Origin: Pantoea latae | GTDB taxonomy: Bacteria > Pseudomonadota > Gammaproteobacteria > Enterobacterales > Enterobacteriaceae | DNA length: 64,000 bases | Reading direction: 5' to 3' | Assembly (NCBI RefSeq): GCF_002077695.1 | Contig: NZ_MWUE01000017.1 | Span: forward strand, 62,001-126,000 | Shown: piece by piece, positions 15,297-24,756 of the stretch | Layout of the letters: each line of letters starts with the position of its first letter | Numbering within the stretch: position 1 is the stretch's first letter | Notes under the pieces: generated by a model | Database searches by the model: none | What the model was told of the DNA's origin: nothing | What the model saw: the letters and a program-made list of their open reading frames with translations, nothing else | Position numbers and translations under genes: made by a program

Positions 15297-17174
15297 TTAA
15301 AACGCGAAGCAGCTGCAGCCGAGCGCGCCCCAGAAGGCGTTCTCCTCGGACACCGGCAGGTTGGCGCCGCGCGCCACGTCATGAGCGTGGCTGTGCACGC
15401 CGCACGGGCCGCTGCACTGGTGCGGCATCTGCTGCATGCCGACGCGCGTCGCCGCCGTCGGCGGCGCGCTGCGGTAGTGACCGGGCACCTTCACCACCGG
15501 CGACCACTCAGGCAGCACCGGAATAGAGGGCGGCGCCTCGCCGCTGAAGGAGCCTGCGGCATAGACAACGTTGCCGTCCACCAGGGTCAGCACCGACTCA
15601 ATGCCTTTGATCTCCTCTTCCGGCACGCTGAAGTAGTCTTTGCTCAGCACCACCATATCGGCCAGCTGGCCCGCTTTGATCTGCCCTTTTTTGCCCTGCT
15701 CGCTGGAGAACCAGGCGCTGCCCTGCGTCCACAGCATCAGCGCGGTGTCGCGATCCAGACGCGCATTGACGTCATACATCTGCATGCCGCCAACGGTGCG
15801 GCCGGAAACCAGCCAGTAGAGTGCGGTCCAGGGGTTGTAGCTGGCGACGCGCGTGGCGTCGGTGCCGAGGCCAACCGGCACGCCCGTTTCCAGCATGCGC
15901 GCCACCGGCGGCGTATGGCGGGTCGCTTCGATGCCGTAGCGCTCGGCGAAATATTCGCCCTGGAACGCCATACGGTGCTGCACTGCGATGCCGCCGCCCA
16001 GCTCTTTGATACGGTCGATATTGCGCTGGGTAACGGTCTCGGCGTGGTCGAAGAACCAGTGCAGGCCGTTGAACGGAATGTCGCGGTTAACTTTTTCGAA
16101 CACGTCCAGCATGCGGCTGATCGACTCATCATAGGTGGCGTGCAGGCGGAACGGCCAGCGGTGCTCTACCAGGTGGCGCACCACGCGCTCCAGTTCATCC
16201 TCCATACCCGGCGCCAGATCGGGACGCGGCTCAAGGAAGTCCTCGAAGTCGGCGGCGGAGAAGACCAGCATCTCGCCTGCGCCGTTATGGCGGAAGTAGT
16301 CGCTGCCCTGGCCTGGCGTCAGCATATCGGTCCACTTCTCGAAATCTTCCAGCTCGTGGCCGGGTCGCTGCGTAAAGAGGTTATAGGCGATGCGGATCGT
16401 CATCTGCTTTTTGGCGTGCAGTTCGGCGATCACCTCATAGTCTTCGGGATAGTTCTGGAAGCCGCCGCCGGCGTCGATAGCGCTGGTGAGGCCGAGACGG
16501 TTCAGCTCGCGCATAAACTGGCGCGTCGAGTTGACCTGCTGCTCCAGCGGCAGTTTCGGGCCCTTCGCCAGGGTGGCGTAGAGGATCATCGCATTGGGAC
16601 GAGCGATCAGCATGCCGGTCGGATTGCCGTTGCTGTCGCGCTGGATCTCGCCGCCCGGCGGGTTGGGCGTATCTTTGGTGTAGCCCACCACTTTGAGCGC
16701 CGCGCGGTTGAGCAGGGCGCGATCGTAAAGGTGCAGCACGAATACCGGCGTATCCGGCGCGGCTTCGTTGATTTCGTCCAGCGTCGGCATACGGCGCTCG
16801 GCGAACTGAAACTCGGTCCAGCCGCCTACCACGCGCACCCACTGCGGCGACGGCGTACGCAACGCCTGCTCTTTCAGCATGCGCAGCGCGTCGGCCACCG
16901 ACGGTACGCCTTCCCAGCGCAGCTCAAGGTTGTAGTTAAGGCCGCCGCGGATCAGGTGCAGGTGCGAGTCGTTCAGCCCCGGAATGGCGGTATGACCCTT
17001 CAGGTCGATGACTTTGGTGCCTTCGCAGTGGTGTTGCATCACGTCCGCCAGGCTGCCGACTTCGAGAAATTTGCCGTCGCGGATCGCCACCGCATCCGCC
17101 ACCGGGTTTTCGCGGTCGACGGTGTGAAACCTGCCGTTGGTGAGAATGACGTCGGCTTTACCAAGGGTAACCAT
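15297..17174 (-). CDS. YtcJ-type amidohydrolase (amidohydrolase_3 family)
   Basis: This 625-aa metal-dependent hydrolase has the family N-terminal beta-sandwich start (LTNGRFHTVDRENPVADAVAI), the metal motif NDSHLHL (about 70-76), further His ligands in FRLHATYDES and HWFFDHAE, and the Asp motif GLGTDATRVASYNPW near residue 440. YtcJ/NfdA-type members hydrolyse N-substituted formamides or related amides. The C-terminal 50 residues are unusual, with CSGPCGVHSHAHD and a final CSCFAF. The start has AGGAG upstream. It is the first gene of an operon with doxX and an MFS exporter, divergent from an isochorismatase-fold hydrolase. Confidence 0.85.
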   Translation of the reverse strand: MVTLGKADVILTNGRFHTVDRENPVADAVAIRDGKFLEVGSLADVMQHHCEGTKVIDLKGHTAIPGLNDSHLHLIRGGLNYNLELRWEGVPSVADALRMLKEQALRTPSPQWVRVVGGWTEFQFAERRMPTLDEINEAAPDTPVFVLHLYDRALLNRAALKVVGYTKDTPNPPGGEIQRDSNGNPTGMLIARPNAMILYATLAKGPKLPLEQQVNSTRQFMRELNRLGLTSAIDAGGGFQNYPEDYEVIAELHAKKQMTIRIAYNLFTQRPGHELEDFEKWTDMLTPGQGSDYFRHNGAGEMLVFSAADFEDFLEPRPDLAPGMEDELERVVRHLVEHRWPFRLHATYDESISRMLDVFEKVNRDIPFNGLHWFFDHAETVTQRNIDRIKELGGGIAVQHRMAFQGEYFAERYGIEATRHTPPVARMLETGVPVGLGTDATRVASYNPWTALYWLVSGRTVGGMQMYDVNARLDRDTALMLWTQGSAWFSSEQGKKGQIKAGQLADMVVLSKDYFSVPEEEIKGIESVLTLVDGNVVYAAGSFSGEAPPSIPVLPEWSPVVKVPGHYRSAPPTAATRVGMQQMPHQCSGPCGVHSHAHDVARGANLPVSEENAFWGALGCSCFAF

Positions 17175-17296
17175 AGGATCTCCTGAATTGAGTTGCCCGC
17201 AGCGGAAGGAGCGGCCGCAGACAGAGAGTTGTCCTGCGCTGTAGGCAGGATGCTGGGATAGCGGGATTATGATCGCGAGACGAGAAGAAGGTCTAG

Positions 17297-17360
17297 TTAT
17301 ACAAAGGGATAGGTATACCTTTGTATAGGTATACCTTCGTATAGTTATACCTAAAGATAA
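17297..17360 (+). repeat. Four tandem 16-bp inverted-repeat boxes (predicted regulator sites)
   Basis: Four contiguous 16-bp units start at 17297, 17313, 17329 and 17345. Each has two 6-bp half-sites separated by 4 bp: TTATAC/GGATAG, GTATAC/GTATAG, GTATAC/GTATAG and TTATAC/AGATAA. The consensus is KTATAC-N4-RKATAR. The array lies in the 326-bp control region between the divergent amidohydrolase operon (122 bp away) and the hydrolase/XapX/kinase operon (140 bp away). The 6-N4-6 layout is that of known boxes for FixJ/NarL-type regulators such as TodT and StyR (ATAAAC-N4-GTTTAT). The same array recurs at 26149-26196. The rest of this gap shows no gene. Confidence 0.75.
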
Positions 17361-17500
17361 TAGTGCGGCAAAAAAAAGGTTCCTACACTGCGCTCAGACA
17401 GTGACCGACCGGCAGCGCGATGAGACGCCATCCGGCCAGCAGGGTGGCTGTTAATTGACGCCGTTAAATTTTTCCCCGGAACTCAGCAACATTAACCTCA

Positions 17501-18205
17501 ATGGGCACAAACATGACCAACCGCAAACTTGAAGTACTGACGCCGCAAAACTGCCAGATCATCTTTATCGACCAGCAGCCGCAGATGGCCTTTGGCGTGC
17601 AGTCTATCGATCGCCAGGTGCTGAAAAACAACGTTGTGGCGCTGGCGAAAGCGGCCAAAGTCTTCAATATTCCGACCGTACTGACCACCGTCGAAACGGA
17701 AAGCTTCTCCGGCAACACCTTCCCGGAGCTGCTGGACGTGTTCCCGGGCCAGGACATCCTTGAGCGCACCTCAATGAACTCCTGGGATGACCAGAAAGTG
17801 CGTGACGCGCTGGCGGCCAACGGCAAGAAAAAAGTCGTGGTGTCAGGACTGTGGACCGAAGTGTGCAATAACACCTTCGCGCTGTGCGCCATGCTGGAAG
17901 GCGACTATGAAATCTATATGGTGGCGGACGCCTCAGGCGGCACCACCAAAGAAGCGCACGACTACGCGATGCAGCGCATGATCCAGGCGGGCGTGATCCC
18001 GGTGACCTGGCAGCAGGTGATGCTGGAGTGGCAGCGCGACTGGGCGCACAAAGAGACCTACAACGCCGTAATGGACATCGCCAAAGAGCATTCAGGCGCC
18101 TACGGCATCGGCGTCGATTACGCCTACACCATGGTACATAAAGCGCCTTCTCGTCAGAAAAGCGAGCACCGTACCCTGGCGCCGGTTCCCGCCAACGTCC
18201 GCTAA
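17501..18205 (+). CDS. YcaC-like isochorismatase-fold cysteine hydrolase
   Basis: The 234-aa protein has the cysteine-hydrolase fold of the isochorismatase superfamily and is closest in pattern to YcaC. The catalytic Asp is in IIFIDQQPQMAF (about 26) and the nucleophile Cys in GLWTEVCNNTFAL (about 125), with a Lys between them in the expected region. YcaC-like enzymes form octamers and have no settled substrate. A C-terminal extension of about 25 aa is present. The start is ATG 17501 or 17513; neither has a strong ribosome binding site. It is the first gene of a rightward operon leading to XapX genes and a large kinase. Confidence 0.85.
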   Translation: MGTNMTNRKLEVLTPQNCQIIFIDQQPQMAFGVQSIDRQVLKNNVVALAKAAKVFNIPTVLTTVETESFSGNTFPELLDVFPGQDILERTSMNSWDDQKVRDALAANGKKKVVVSGLWTEVCNNTFALCAMLEGDYEIYMVADASGGTTKEAHDYAMQRMIQAGVIPVTWQQVMLEWQRDWAHKETYNAVMDIAKEHSGAYGIGVDYAYTMVHKAPSRQKSEHRTLAPVPANVR

Positions 18206-18262
18206 TCTGTTCAGCTGGCCGGCACGTAACGGGCTGGCCAGCCATGCATACAAGGAGGACCC

Positions 18263-18508
18263 ATGAGTCCTTTCGTCATCTCTCTGGGCGCGGGCGTGTT
18301 GATCGGCCTGGTTTACGCGCTGATCAAAGTGCAGTCTCCGGCACCGCCGGCGGTGGCGCTGGTGGGGCTGCTGGGCATGATCGTTGGCAGCACGCTGGGC
18401 GGCAAACTGTTTCACAGCGAGACGTCCGCCGCTGTCCCGGCGCAGACGCAGTCCGCTACCGGAGAGCGGCGGGCGACCTCGCCGCTAACAGCGAAACAGG
18501 CGGGATAA
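18263..18508 (+). CDS. XapX-domain (DUF1427) membrane protein, copy 1
   Basis: This 81-aa protein has two short hydrophobic helices around a conserved SPAPPAVALVGLLGMIVG motif, which defines the XapX/DUF1427 family. It has no known biochemical role; family members often sit beside amidohydrolase and isochorismatase-fold genes. The ATG follows a near-perfect AAGGAGG. The last 30 residues are polar and low in complexity. Only 2 bp separate it from the second XapX gene. Confidence 0.85.
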   Translation: MSPFVISLGAGVLIGLVYALIKVQSPAPPAVALVGLLGMIVGSTLGGKLFHSETSAAVPAQTQSATGERRATSPLTAKQAG

Positions 18509-18510
18509 CC

Positions 18511-18765
18511 ATGCTGAAAACCTATGCTATTTCGCTGGCGGCAGGTGCGCTGGCCGGCTTTATTTATGCCCTGATCGACGTTAATTCGCCCGCGCCGCCC
18601 ATTATTGCGCTGCTAGGGCTGTTTGGCATGCAGGTGGGTGAACATCTCCTTCCGCTGGCGAAACGCCTGATTCATCGTCAGCCGGTTAACCTGCGCTGGT
18701 TTCGTCACGAGTATCACCATAAAATCGGTGACACGACCCCGCCCTCAGGTGACAAAGCCTCCTAA
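18511..18765 (+). CDS. XapX-domain (DUF1427) membrane protein, copy 2
   Basis: This 84-aa protein is a second XapX member with the same core (LAGFIYALIDVNSPAPPI, then LLGLFGMQVGEHLLP). I place the start at 18511; a longer upstream frame overlaps copy 1 and lacks support. Its C-terminal tail, with NLRWFRHEYHHK, is His-rich and unlike that of copy 1. The two copies are contiguous in the operon and share the motif SPAPPxxALxGLxGM, which suggests tandem duplication or a hetero-oligomer. Confidence 0.82.
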   Translation: MLKTYAISLAAGALAGFIYALIDVNSPAPPIIALLGLFGMQVGEHLLPLAKRLIHRQPVNLRWFRHEYHHKIGDTTPPSGDKAS

Positions 18766-18809
18766 GGAAGCGCCTCACGCAGGCCTGAGCTTTATGAAAG
18801 GAAAACAGC

Positions 18810-19196
18810 ATGCAGCTGTCGCAGCGCATTGTCGTCGTTGATGATGAACGTTCTGTCCGTAGCGGTCTGACTAATTTACTCCAGTCCGAGGGGTATCTGA
18901 CCCAGGATTTTGAGTCGGCAGAATCTCTTCTCCTTGATGAAGCAGCGATGGCGAATGCCGCGCTTTTTATCATTGATGTGCAACTGAAGGGCATGAATGG
19001 TTTCGAGCTTTTCATTAATCTGACCCGGCGGCTGAAAAACCCGCCGGGCATTATTATTTCCGGCAACGGCGATGAGAACATGCTGCGCTACGCCATCAAT
19101 CTCGGGGCGATCGCGTTTTTACCCAAGCCTATCGAAATCGACGCCCTGTTCGAGCATATCCGCGACGAGTTTGCCTCAAGGGGCGCACGTCAGTGA
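18810..19196 (+). CDS. Receiver-only response regulator (FixJ-type receiver)
   Basis: The 128-aa protein is a single CheY/FixJ-like receiver domain. It has the acidic pair VVVDDE (residues 9-14), the phospho-acceptor Asp in FIIDVQLKGMNG (about 55) and the switch Lys in FLPKPIE (about 106). There is no DNA-binding output domain. Its stop overlaps the GTG start of the giant kinase (GTGA), so the pair is translationally coupled. It may be a phosphate sink or a relay between this kinase and the FixJ-type regulator at 24790, which is an inference. Confidence 0.88.
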   Translation: MQLSQRIVVVDDERSVRSGLTNLLQSEGYLTQDFESAESLLLDEAAMANAALFIIDVQLKGMNGFELFINLTRRLKNPPGIIISGNGDENMLRYAINLGAIAFLPKPIEIDALFEHIRDEFASRGARQ

Positions 19197-22100
19197 GCGC
19201 CTCTTCGCCGGAATTAGACGCAGACGAGAGCGATGGCTATCCGCTGTCGGATGAGTTTTGCTTCAGCCCGCTGGCGCAGGAGGGCAGTATCGACTGGCTG
19301 CTCGGCCGACACGCGGCGACCGGGGAGAGCGTGGTGCTCGCCACGGCAGCGAACGAGGCGGCGGTTTTTCAGGTCACGCAGCTGCTGAAGAATAGCTGGG
19401 ATCTGCGCCACAGGCTTGCGGAAAGCTGGGCGCTTAAACCGCTGCGGCATACGCATTATCAGGGGCGCTACGCCCTGGTCTATCGCCTTTTTCACTACCG
19501 CACCCTCGCGGATGTGATGTGTACGCCGCCTGGCTCTCTGACGGAGTTTCTCTCGCGCGCGGTGATGCTCTGCGGCACGCTAAGCATGATGCATCAGCAG
19601 GGGCTGGTGCACGGCGATATCAAGCCCGCTAACTTTTTATATGGCGACGACGGCCGGGTGCGGCTCGGCGGCTTTGGGCTCTCGGCGCCGGAGAGCGACC
19701 TGCTGCAGCAGACCGGGCTGCCTTTTGCAGGCGGCACCCTGGCCTATATGTCGCCTGAACATACCTCGCGCTCGCGCCATCCGGTCAGTCGCGTTAGCGA
19801 TCTTTATAGCCTCGGCATCGTACTGTATGAGCTGTTGACCGGCCGACTGCCCTACGGCAGCGCGGACGGCGGCCAGGCGGAGTGGGTGCATCATCACATC
19901 GCCTCGGAAGCCTTGCCGCCGCATAGCCTGCGCCCCGACGTTCCGCTGGTTCTCTCCTCTCTCTTGCTGCGGCTGCTCGCCAAATCCCCGGAGTACCGCT
20001 ACCAGACGGCGGAGGGCGTGCTGGCGGATCTGCGACGCTGCGCGGCGACGCTGATGCCGGACGGCATGATCGACGCGTTCGCGCTCGGGCTGCAGGACGC
20101 GCAGCCCGCTAGCCTGGCACCCGATGCCCTCTGCACCGACCACCCGCAGGCCGCCGATATCCTGGCGGCGTTCGACGAGGTCAGCCGCAGCGGAAAGCAC
20201 AGCCTGGTGGCGATAGGCGGGCCGCCGGGCGCGGGCAAATCCTCTCTTATTGCCTCGGCGCTTAAGCTGCTGCGCAACAAGAACGCCCTGCTGACGGTGG
20301 TTAAAGCGGATCAGCATTCCCCGCTGTTGCCCTATGCGGTATTTAGCGCCGCGTTTAAAACGCTGGCGCTTCACGTGCTTGGCCTGCCGAGCGAGGAGAT
20401 GACGCGCTGGAAGTCGCATATCGCGCGTCTGCTGGGAGAGTACGCCGGGCTGGCGGTCAGTCTGGTGCCGGAGCTGGGCATACTGCTCGATCGGAAAGCG
20501 GCGCCAGAAACCCACAGGTCGACGCTTGAGGCGAAAAATCGCTTTGAGCGCGTGGCCTGTAGCCTGGTGAAGGCGTTTACCGCGCCCGGGCGTCCGCTGG
20601 TGATGCTGATCGATGACGTGCACTGGGCCGATCGGGCGACGCTGCAGCTGCTGCAGAACCTGCTCAGCCTGAGCGAAGATATCCCGCTTTTGCTGGCGAT
20701 CACCCATCGGGACAGCGTCTCGCTGCCCTGTCCGACCATCGCCGACAATTTGCGGCGCATCCGCGCCTGCGCCGCGCGCATCACCGATATCACGCCTGAA
20801 CCGCTGACTGAAAAAAATATCGCGGGCTGGCTGGCGGGCATGTTTCATACCCGCAGCGCGGCGACGGCGGAGCTGGCGCAGATGATCCACGAAAAAACCG
20901 CCGGCAACCCGCTGGCGACGCAGGAATTTTTTCGCCAGGCGCTGCGCGAAGGGCTGATTACCCATACGGCGCCGTTTCGCTGGAGCTACGATCCCGACGC
21001 GTTAAAGAACCGTCACTATACGGCGAACGTCGCTGCCAGCCTGTTGCAGCATCTGACCACGCTGCCGCGCCCGACGCGCCAGCTGCTGGGCAAATTAGCC
21101 CTGCTGGGCAGCGCGGGCGAACGGGAGACCATTGGCAACATTCTCGCGCTCTCGGCATCCGCTATCGCGGCAACGCTGCTTCCGGCCGTGTCGGCAAGGC
21201 TGATTGCGCTCAATGGCGCGGGATACGCCTTTATGCATGACAGCATGCACGAGGCGGCGATTAACCTGCTAAGCGACGAGGAGAAAGATCGCTTTCACCT
21301 CGCCGCGACGCGCTATTACATGCAGGCATCCAGCCCCGATATGATCCATGCGCTGCTGTTCAGAGCGGCGCATCACCTGCTCGCCGTTAACGATCTGGCG
21401 CGGCTGACGCAGGAGGCGGAAAGGTTCAGCCAGCTGCTGCTCAGGGCGAGCCGCCGGGCGAAAACCACCGGCGACTATCTCTCCGCGCTGCGCTACCTGC
21501 AGAGGGCGCGCCTGCTTAACAGCCGCGCGGCGAGCGCGGAAAGCGGCGAGTTTTTGCTGGAAGAGGCGGAGTGCGAATTTCTCAACGGCAACCTGCCGGC
21601 CGCGCTGGCGCTAAGCGCCCGAATAGAAGCCTCTCCCGGCGAGATAACCGATAAAGCCGAAGCGGCCTGCTTGATCGCGGAGATCCACATGCGCCAGTCG
21701 GACAGCCAGCGGGCGCTGGAAACCGCGCTGGCCTGGCTCGCGAAGTTCGGCATCGAGCTGAACCGCCATCCCGATCAGGCGGCGTGCGACGCGGCCAGGG
21801 CGCTGCTGAAAGAGGACGTGGGTAAAAACCCTTACGCGCGCTTCCGCTCTCTGCCGCTGGTGAGTTGCAAAAACAGCGAAGCCGTGATGAATCTGATGGC
21901 CAGCGCCAGCACCTTCGCGGCCTTTATCAATCCCCGGCTGCATTTTCTAATCCTGTGCCGGCTGCTTCATCTGACGCTGGCGCAGGGTTTGAGCGGCGCC
22001 TCCACGCTGGCGCTCTCCTGGTACGGCGTGGCGTGCGGCGACAGGTACGACGAATACAGCCGCGGCTTCGCCAGCACGCTGCTGGCGCGCGAGCTGGCGT

Positions 22101-24754
22101 ATAAACACGATTTCACTGGCTTTAAAGCGCGCACGCTGCTGCCGCTCGATCAGGTCAGCGTCTGGACCATGCCGCTGAGCTACGCGGTGGAGCGGGCGAA
22201 GGCGACCTTCGACGTAGGCGTCGAAACCGGTGACCGGACCTCGGCCTGTCTGGCGCTGCGCCATATGGTGATGAACTATCTGGCGCGCGGCGATCACCTC
22301 GATGGGGTGCATACCTCACTGACGCGCGGGATGCTGTTCGTTCAAAAGGCGCAGTATCGCGACGTGGAAGTGATCCTGGCGATGCAGCTCGATTACGTCC
22401 TTTTCCTGCGCAAGCCGGCAGAGGGCGGTTTTTCCGGCGACAACTTTACGCCGCCGTCGCTGGCGCAGCGTGATCCGCATAGCGTCGGCGCCCCCCTGTA
22501 CCTGATGCAGTTCTGGTCCCTGCTCTATAAAGGTATGGCCCACTTCTTCGCGCAGGAATATAGCGCGGCGGCGCTCTGTTTCAGCGAGGCGGCGCCGTTG
22601 ACCGAGCGCATCCCTGGCCATGTGCATATGCTCGACTTCCATCTCTACAGCGCGCTCTCACTCACCGTGCCGCGAGAGACGGGCAGCATGGATGCGCCGT
22701 TGCGTCTGCGCCTGCAGCCGCATCTCGACAAAATTGCCATCTGGTCGAACGAAAACAGTAAAACCTTTGCCGACAAAGAGGCGCTGCTGCGCGCCGAGAT
22801 GCTGCGCCTCGAGGGCGCGACGGCGCTGGCGGCGGAACAGTTTGAGAACGCGATAGCGCTGTCGCGCGAAGGGCAGTTCCACTCGATTAACGGAACGGCG
22901 TGCGAGCTGGCGGCGCGGCTGGCCTTAGACCGGGAGATGGCGTTTGCCGGCGAAGCCTACCTGAAAGGCGCGCTCGCCGCCTGGGAGCGCTGGGGCGCGG
23001 GCGCCAAGGTGCGCCAGCTGGAAACGCGCTATCCTGCGCTGGCTAAACCCGACCCCCAGAGCGCGCTGAGCACGCTCTCCTTTGAGCCGAGCGCGGTGAT
23101 CAGCGACCTGCAAAGCATGGTGACGGTGATGCGCGCGCTCACCGAAGAAATTAACCTCGATCGCCTTATTCATACGCTGATGATGCTGCTGGTGGAGCGC
23201 GCCGGCGCGCAGCACTGCATGCTGATCCGGCTGACCGAGGGTAATATCCCGGAAATTCAGGCGCGCGCCTCGACCACCGTCGAAGGGGTAAAGGTGCGCA
23301 TCGTACGCGAGCTGCCGACCGCCACCGATCTGCCGCTGTCGGTGCTGTCGGCGGTGATCCGCACCGGTCAGGAGATCCGCACCGGCAAGCCCGACGCGTT
23401 CAGCCCGTTCAGTCAGGATAATTACCTTGTCGCCTCAGGCGCCGCGGTAATGTGCGTGCCGATGTTCAGACAGGCGCAGATGGTCGGCGTGCTCTATCTG
23501 GAAAATCGTCTGATGCCCGACATCTTTACCGCCGATCACTCCAGGATCGTGGCGATGCTCGGCGCGCAGGCGGCGGTTTCGCTGGAGACCGCCCGTCTCT
23601 ATGCCGAGCTGGTGGATGAGAACATTCAGCGACGCAAAATCGAAAAGCAGCTGCGGGCCAGCCAGACTTCGCTGATGCTGGGTGAGAAAATCAGCCATAC
23701 CGGCACCTGGCGCTGGCATGTCGAGCCGGATATTCAATATATCTCCGATGAGTACAAGCGCATTATGGGGCTGCCGGAGGCGCAGGAAACCACCTCGATG
23801 GCGGAGTTTCAGCGCCGGGTTCATCCGGATGATATCGTCAGCCTGAGAGAGAAGATTGAAAACTGGGTGCGAACCGGCGATGTGATGCAGGCGGAGTTTC
23901 GTATCGTCCGGGATGACGGCGAATGCCGCTACATTAAGGGCATCGGCGAGCCCAATGAAAACTGGCCGGAGGTGGCGGAATATTTCGGCACGCTGACGGA
24001 CATTACCGCGCAGCGCCACGCGGAAGACGCGGTCAGGATCGCTCAGGCGGATCTCGCCCGCGTGGCGCGCGCCACCACGGTCGGCCAGCTGACCTCTTCT
24101 ATCGCCCATGAAATCAATCAGCCGCTGATGTCTATCGTCTCTAACGCCGGCGCCAGCCTGCGGTGGCTAAAGCGCGAGCCGGCACATTTGCAAAACGCCA
24201 GCCACAGCCTCGACGAGATCATTCGCGAAGGGCGCCGGGCCGGCGATATTATCCGCGGGCTGCAGGCGCTGACGCGCAACCAGACCGCGGAGTTCGCCTC
24301 GGCCAGGCTGCACCATATCGCGCGCGACATCCTTGTGCTTTCGCGCCTGGAACTGGAGCGCCGGTTCGTTGCGCTGGAGCTGGATCTGGCGGCCAAAAAC
24401 GATCGGGTCTTTTGCGAGAGCGTGCAGATTCAGCAGGTACTGCTTAACCTGGTGATTAACGCCATCGAGGCGATGAGCGATAACAGCGGCACGCGGCTGT
24501 TACGGCTCTCTTCCTCGCATCCCGCCAGCAATCTGATCCGCATTGACGTCGCCGATAACGGCACCGGCGTCTCAGATGAGGTGATCGGACGCATCTTCGA
24601 GTCGTTTTATACCACCAAGGCGGAAGGCATGGGCATGGGGCTGACCATCAGCCGGGAGATCATCAGGCGGCACGGCGGCGAACTCAGCGCCGAGAACCGC
24701 CCGGAAGGCGGCAGCCTGTTCTGGTTTACTCTGCCGCTGGAAGAGGGGAAATGA
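19193..24754 (+). CDS. Giant hybrid sensor: Ser/Thr-kinase-like, AAA ATPase, GAF, PAS and histidine kinase
   Basis: This 1853-aa protein has the architecture annotated as trifunctional kinase/ATP-binding/histidine kinase. In order: a Ser/Thr-kinase-like domain (about 20-275, with VHGDIKPANFL); an AAA_16-type ATPase (Walker A GGPPGAGKS near 342, Walker B VMLIDDVHWAD near 470); a helical TPR-like region (about 690-1280); a GAF domain (about 1310-1475); a PAS domain (about 1497-1612); and a histidine kinase with SIAHEINQP (phospho-His near 1639), N box NLVINAIEAM, G1 DNGTGVSD and G2 GMGMGLTIS. The kinase-like domain lacks the DFG Asp (GGFGLS) and has no obvious beta-3 Lys (VVLATAANE), so it is probably a pseudokinase. 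No membrane segment is seen, so it senses in the cytoplasm. The start is GTG, coupled to the receiver gene. Confidence 0.92.
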   Translation: MSASSPELDADESDGYPLSDEFCFSPLAQEGSIDWLLGRHAATGESVVLATAANEAAVFQVTQLLKNSWDLRHRLAESWALKPLRHTHYQGRYALVYRLFHYRTLADVMCTPPGSLTEFLSRAVMLCGTLSMMHQQGLVHGDIKPANFLYGDDGRVRLGGFGLSAPESDLLQQTGLPFAGGTLAYMSPEHTSRSRHPVSRVSDLYSLGIVLYELLTGRLPYGSADGGQAEWVHHHIASEALPPHSLRPDVPLVLSSLLLRLLAKSPEYRYQTAEGVLADLRRCAATLMPDGMIDAFALGLQDAQPASLAPDALCTDHPQAADILAAFDEVSRSGKHSLVAIGGPPGAGKSSLIASALKLLRNKNALLTVVKADQHSPLLPYAVFSAAFKTLALHVLGLPSEEMTRWKSHIARLLGEYAGLAVSLVPELGILLDRKAAPETHRSTLEAKNRFERVACSLVKAFTAPGRPLVMLIDDVHWADRATLQLLQNLLSLSEDIPLLLAITHRDSVSLPCPTIADNLRRIRACAARITDITPEPLTEKNIAGWLAGMFHTRSAATAELAQMIHEKTAGNPLATQEFFRQALREGLITHTAPFRWSYDPDALKNRHYTANVAASLLQHLTTLPRPTRQLLGKLALLGSAGERETIGNILALSASAIAATLLPAVSARLIALNGAGYAFMHDSMHEAAINLLSDEEKDRFHLAATRYYMQASSPDMIHALLFRAAHHLLAVNDLARLTQEAERFSQLLLRASRRAKTTGDYLSALRYLQRARLLNSRAASAESGEFLLEEAECEFLNGNLPAALALSARIEASPGEITDKAEAACLIAEIHMRQSDSQRALETALAWLAKFGIELNRHPDQAACDAARALLKEDVGKNPYARFRSLPLVSCKNSEAVMNLMASASTFAAFINPRLHFLILCRLLHLTLAQGLSGASTLALSWYGVACGDRYDEYSRGFASTLLARELAYKHDFTGFKARTLLPLDQVSVWTMPLSYAVERAKATFDVGVETGDRTSACLALRHMVMNYLARGDHLDGVHTSLTRGMLFVQKAQYRDVEVILAMQLDYVLFLRKPAEGGFSGDNFTPPSLAQRDPHSVGAPLYLMQFWSLLYKGMAHFFAQEYSAAALCFSEAAPLTERIPGHVHMLDFHLYSALSLTVPRETGSMDAPLRLRLQPHLDKIAIWSNENSKTFADKEALLRAEMLRLEGATALAAEQFENAIALSREGQFHSINGTACELAARLALDREMAFAGEAYLKGALAAWERWGAGAKVRQLETRYPALAKPDPQSALSTLSFEPSAVISDLQSMVTVMRALTEEINLDRLIHTLMMLLVERAGAQHCMLIRLTEGNIPEIQARASTTVEGVKVRIVRELPTATDLPLSVLSAVIRTGQEIRTGKPDAFSPFSQDNYLVASGAAVMCVPMFRQAQMVGVLYLENRLMPDIFTADHSRIVAMLGAQAAVSLETARLYAELVDENIQRRKIEKQLRASQTSLMLGEKISHTGTWRWHVEPDIQYISDEYKRIMGLPEAQETTSMAEFQRRVHPDDIVSLREKIENWVRTGDVMQAEFRIVRDDGECRYIKGIGEPNENWPEVAEYFGTLTDITAQRHAEDAVRIAQADLARVARATTVGQLTSSIAHEINQPLMSIVSNAGASLRWLKREPAHLQNASHSLDEIIREGRRAGDIIRGLQALTRNQTAEFASARLHHIARDILVLSRLELERRFVALELDLAAKNDRVFCESVQIQQVLLNLVINAIEAMSDNSGTRLLRLSSSHPASNLIRIDVADNGTGVSDEVIGRIFESFYTTKAEGMGMGLTISREIIRRHGGELSAENRPEGGSLFWFTLPLEEGK

Positions 24755-24756
24755 AG

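Noticed and set aside
15381-17186. A 601-codon open frame on the plus strand opposite the amidohydrolase
   Set aside because: It is the antisense shadow of a GC-rich gene; the residue mix (many Arg, His, Ala, Gln) and lack of any motif show it is not coding.
18244-18510. A longer start for the second XapX gene at 18244
   Set aside because: The extension reads through XapX copy 1 in another frame with no homology, whereas ATG 18511 starts the conserved core.
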